DNA of 56,097 nucleotides. Source: Planctomycetaceae bacterium. Lineage in GTDB: Bacteria; Planctomycetota; Planctomycetia; Planctomycetales; Planctomycetaceae. Below, one piece after another: positions 54,481 to 56,097 of this stretch (positions within the stretch are counted from its first letter, which is position 1; each line of letters begins with the position of its first letter). The position numbers were made by a program, and so were the translations under genes. Where the stretch lies: assembly GCA_014762625.1 (NCBI GenBank), contig JABURQ010000046.1, positions 1 to 56,097 on the forward strand. The letters are read 5' to 3'. Below the pieces are notes generated by a model that worked only from the letters and a program-made list of their open reading frames with translations, was not told the origin of the DNA and searched no databases.

Positions 54481-56097
54481 GTGAAGAATCAACGAGTTCT
54501 GCTGGTCCAGTTCTATGGACTCATTTTATTCTGCTTCTGCCGTTCCATGTTTGCCGCCGAGAACCAGGGCGAGGAACTGTTTGAAAATGAAATTCGCCCC
54601 TTATTGATCGAAAAGTGCAGCGAATGTCATACGGGAGCCCAGAAGTCGGGCGGATTGAGTGTTGAGTCGCGTGAGCAACTGTTGAAGGGAGGCGATTCCG
54701 GTCCCGCGATTAATCTGGCAGAACCGAGGCAAAGCCTCTTGCTGCATGCGGTCCAAAGGACCGGAGAGCTGGAAATGCCTCCTGAGGAACCGCTTAGTCA
54801 ACGGGAATTGACCGCTTTCAAATCATGGCTGATGTTGAAAGCTCCCTGGCCGGTGACGACAGGCCGAATTTTGTCGCCGTCTGCTCGGCGAGTGCAGAAT
54901 CATTGGTCGTTTCAACCCGTGACGAAACCGATCCCGCCGCAGCCTTCCTCAAACGCGACAATTCGTAATCCGATCGATCAGTTTGTGAGCCGACAATTGG
55001 ATCAGGCGGGTCTTGTACAGGCAAAGGAAGCCGACAAACGAACGTTGATTCGGCGAGCGTTTTATACATTAACGGGGCTTCCCCCCTCCCCGGAACGCGT
55101 TGCTCGTTTCGTGGCTAACGAGGACCCGGAAGCTTACGACAAACTGATCGACGAACTGTTAGACTCTCCTCATTATGGAGAACATTGGGCCCGACACTGG
55201 CTGGATGTGGCTCGGTATTCCGACACCAAGGGATATGTTTATGCGCGCGAGGAACGATTCTGGGTTCATGCCTGGACCTACCGCGATTGGGTGGTTCGCT
55301 CGCTCAACGAGGATATGCCGTACGATCGGTTTCTCAAACTCCAGATTGCAGCCGATCAGGTCGACGACAAACGGGAGAGCGATCTGGCGGCGATGGGATT
55401 TCTGACACTGGGACGTCGATTTCTGGGAGTCCCCTGGGAAATTATTGACGATCGTATTGATACACTCTGTCGAGCGACTTTAGGACTGACGGTTGGATGT
55501 GCACGCTGTCACGATCACAAGTACGATCCGATCCCAACCGCAGACTATTACTCGCTCTACGGCGTGTTTGCCAGCAGCCGGGAACAACTGGTTCCGATTC
55601 CTCATGCGGAGACTCTCCCGGAATTCGAGCAGGAGCTGACCAAACGTCGTACCGCTTTGAACGAGAGGCTCCAGTCTGCCCGCAGGGAATCCTCGCAGCG
55701 GGTGCGAGATCGCATCCAGGATTATCTCCAGGCCCAGACCGAACTGGAAAAGTATCCGGCCCAAGGTTTTGACCAGGTTTTCTCCAAAGAGGACCTTCTG
55801 CCGGCCTTTGTGCGACGCTGGCAATACTATCTCCATCAGGCCGAACGCCAACAGGATCGAATTTTCGTCGCCTGGCGTCTGTATCGAGCGATTCCTGACG
55901 ATGAGTTTTCCACCCGGAGTCCTGATGTGACGGCGCGTCTGCAGGAACTCGGTGCTGAGCAGATCAATCCACTCGTTCGCGCTCGCTTCCAGACCTCGCC
56001 GGCTTCTTTCGCCGAAGTGATACAGCGATATGCGTCGTTATTTCAGGAGATCCACCATCGAAAGGACTCACCGACGGCTGAATCGGGAGATAATCAA
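54481..56097 (+). CDS. PSCyt1-DUF1549 secreted protein, 3' end outside window
   Basis: 539 codons are open from GTG 54481 to the window end with no stop, so the gene is truncated here; the DUF1553 half is expected beyond. Signal peptide VQFYGLILFCFCRSMFA. The planctomycete cytochrome C domain has CX2CH at C46, C49, H50 (KCSECHTG), then SGGLSVESREQLLKGGDSGP. DUF1549 starts near NPIDQFVSRQLDQAG and includes HYGEHWARHWLDVARYSDTK and [19 protein letters not shown] coiled coil follows. GGGGAA just upstream is a fair ribosome-binding site. It is paralogous to the protein at 22974. A DUF1501 gene would be expected next. Confidence 0.9.
   Translation, partial: MKNQRVLLVQFYGLILFCFCRSMFAAENQGEELFENEIRPLLIEKCSECHTGAQKSGGLSVESREQLLKGGDSGPAINLAEPRQSLLLHAVQRTGELEMPPEEPLSQRELTAFKSWLMLKAPWPVTTGRILSPSARRVQNHWSFQPVTKPIPPQPSSNATIRNPIDQFVSRQLDQAGLVQAKEADKRTLIRRAFYTLTGLPPSPERVARFVANEDPEAYDKLIDELLDSPHYGEHWARHWLDVARYSDTKGYVYAREERFWVHAWTYRDWVVRSLNEDMPYDRFLKLQIAADQVDDKRESDLAAMGFLTLGRRFLGVPWEIIDDRIDTLCRATLGLTVGCARCHDHKYDPIPTADYYSLYGVFASSREQLVPIPHAETLPEFEQELTKRRTALNERLQSARRESSQRVRDRIQDYLQAQTELEKYPAQGFDQVFSKEDLLPAFVRRWQYYLHQAERQQDRIFVAWRLYRAIPDDEFSTRSPDVTARLQELGAEQINPLVRARFQTSPASFAEVIQRYASLFQEIHHRKDSPTAESGDNQ

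Overview
The window is from a planctomycete, most likely order Planctomycetales. It carries families that are strongly enriched in that phylum: PSCyt1/DUF1549/DUF1553 large secreted proteins, DUF1501 Tat-exported proteins, DUF1598, DUF1080 repeats, PPC-domain proteins and a propeller protein typical of the group. GC looks moderate by eye. No rRNA, tRNA or CRISPR array was seen.

Region 1 (1-19098, all +) is an exopolysaccharide locus. It holds four GT4/GT1-type glycosyltransferases, a GT39 membrane glycosyltransferase, a UbiA-type polyprenyl-phosphate transferase, a HAD-IB phosphatase, a hexapeptide acyltransferase, two asparagine-synthetase-like proteins (one canonical, one with eroded catalytic motifs), a FemAB-like protein of the kind seen with exosortase-A systems, a protein with three VanZ-like repeats, a UDP-sugar epimerase and a YetA/rhamnogalacturonan-lyase-like protein. 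Gene spacing is tight, with ATGA and TAATG overlaps. No exosortase or PEP-CTERM protein lies inside the window.

Region 2 (19475-32440) starts with a lone DUF1598 gene (-) and a MITE-like repeat. A + strand series follows: a collagen-binding-domain glycosidase-like protein, then a tight array of PSCyt1/DUF1549/DUF1553 protein, DUF1501 protein, a small DUF4375-like protein, a phytanoyl-CoA dioxygenase-like enzyme, an amidohydrolase::class-III aminotransferase fusion, and a PD40 propeller protein. The last genes look like a small catabolic pathway and are the most promising candidate for an undescribed system.

Region 3 (32441-36951, -) is more AT-rich and patchy: an IS3 orfA remnant, an aldo/keto reductase, a lysophospholipid acyltransferase, an oleate hydratase and a small acidic protein.

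Region 4 (37351-48033, -) is a probable operon read right to left: triple DUF1080 protein, DUF1549/DUF1553 protein, PPC-domain protein, DUF1501 protein, then an acetyl-xylan-esterase-like Tat-exported hydrolase. This is the usual planctomycete carbohydrate/secretion module. A perfect 13-bp hairpin separates the first two genes.

Region 5 (48490-56097) has a ceramidase-like protein, a peptidase-S51 C-terminal fragment, a cold-shock gene with a readable promoter, leader and terminator, an alpha/beta-hydrolase remnant, a secreted propeller protein, a class IV aminotransferase with a second MITE copy directly upstream, and a PSCyt1/DUF1549 gene that runs off the window end.
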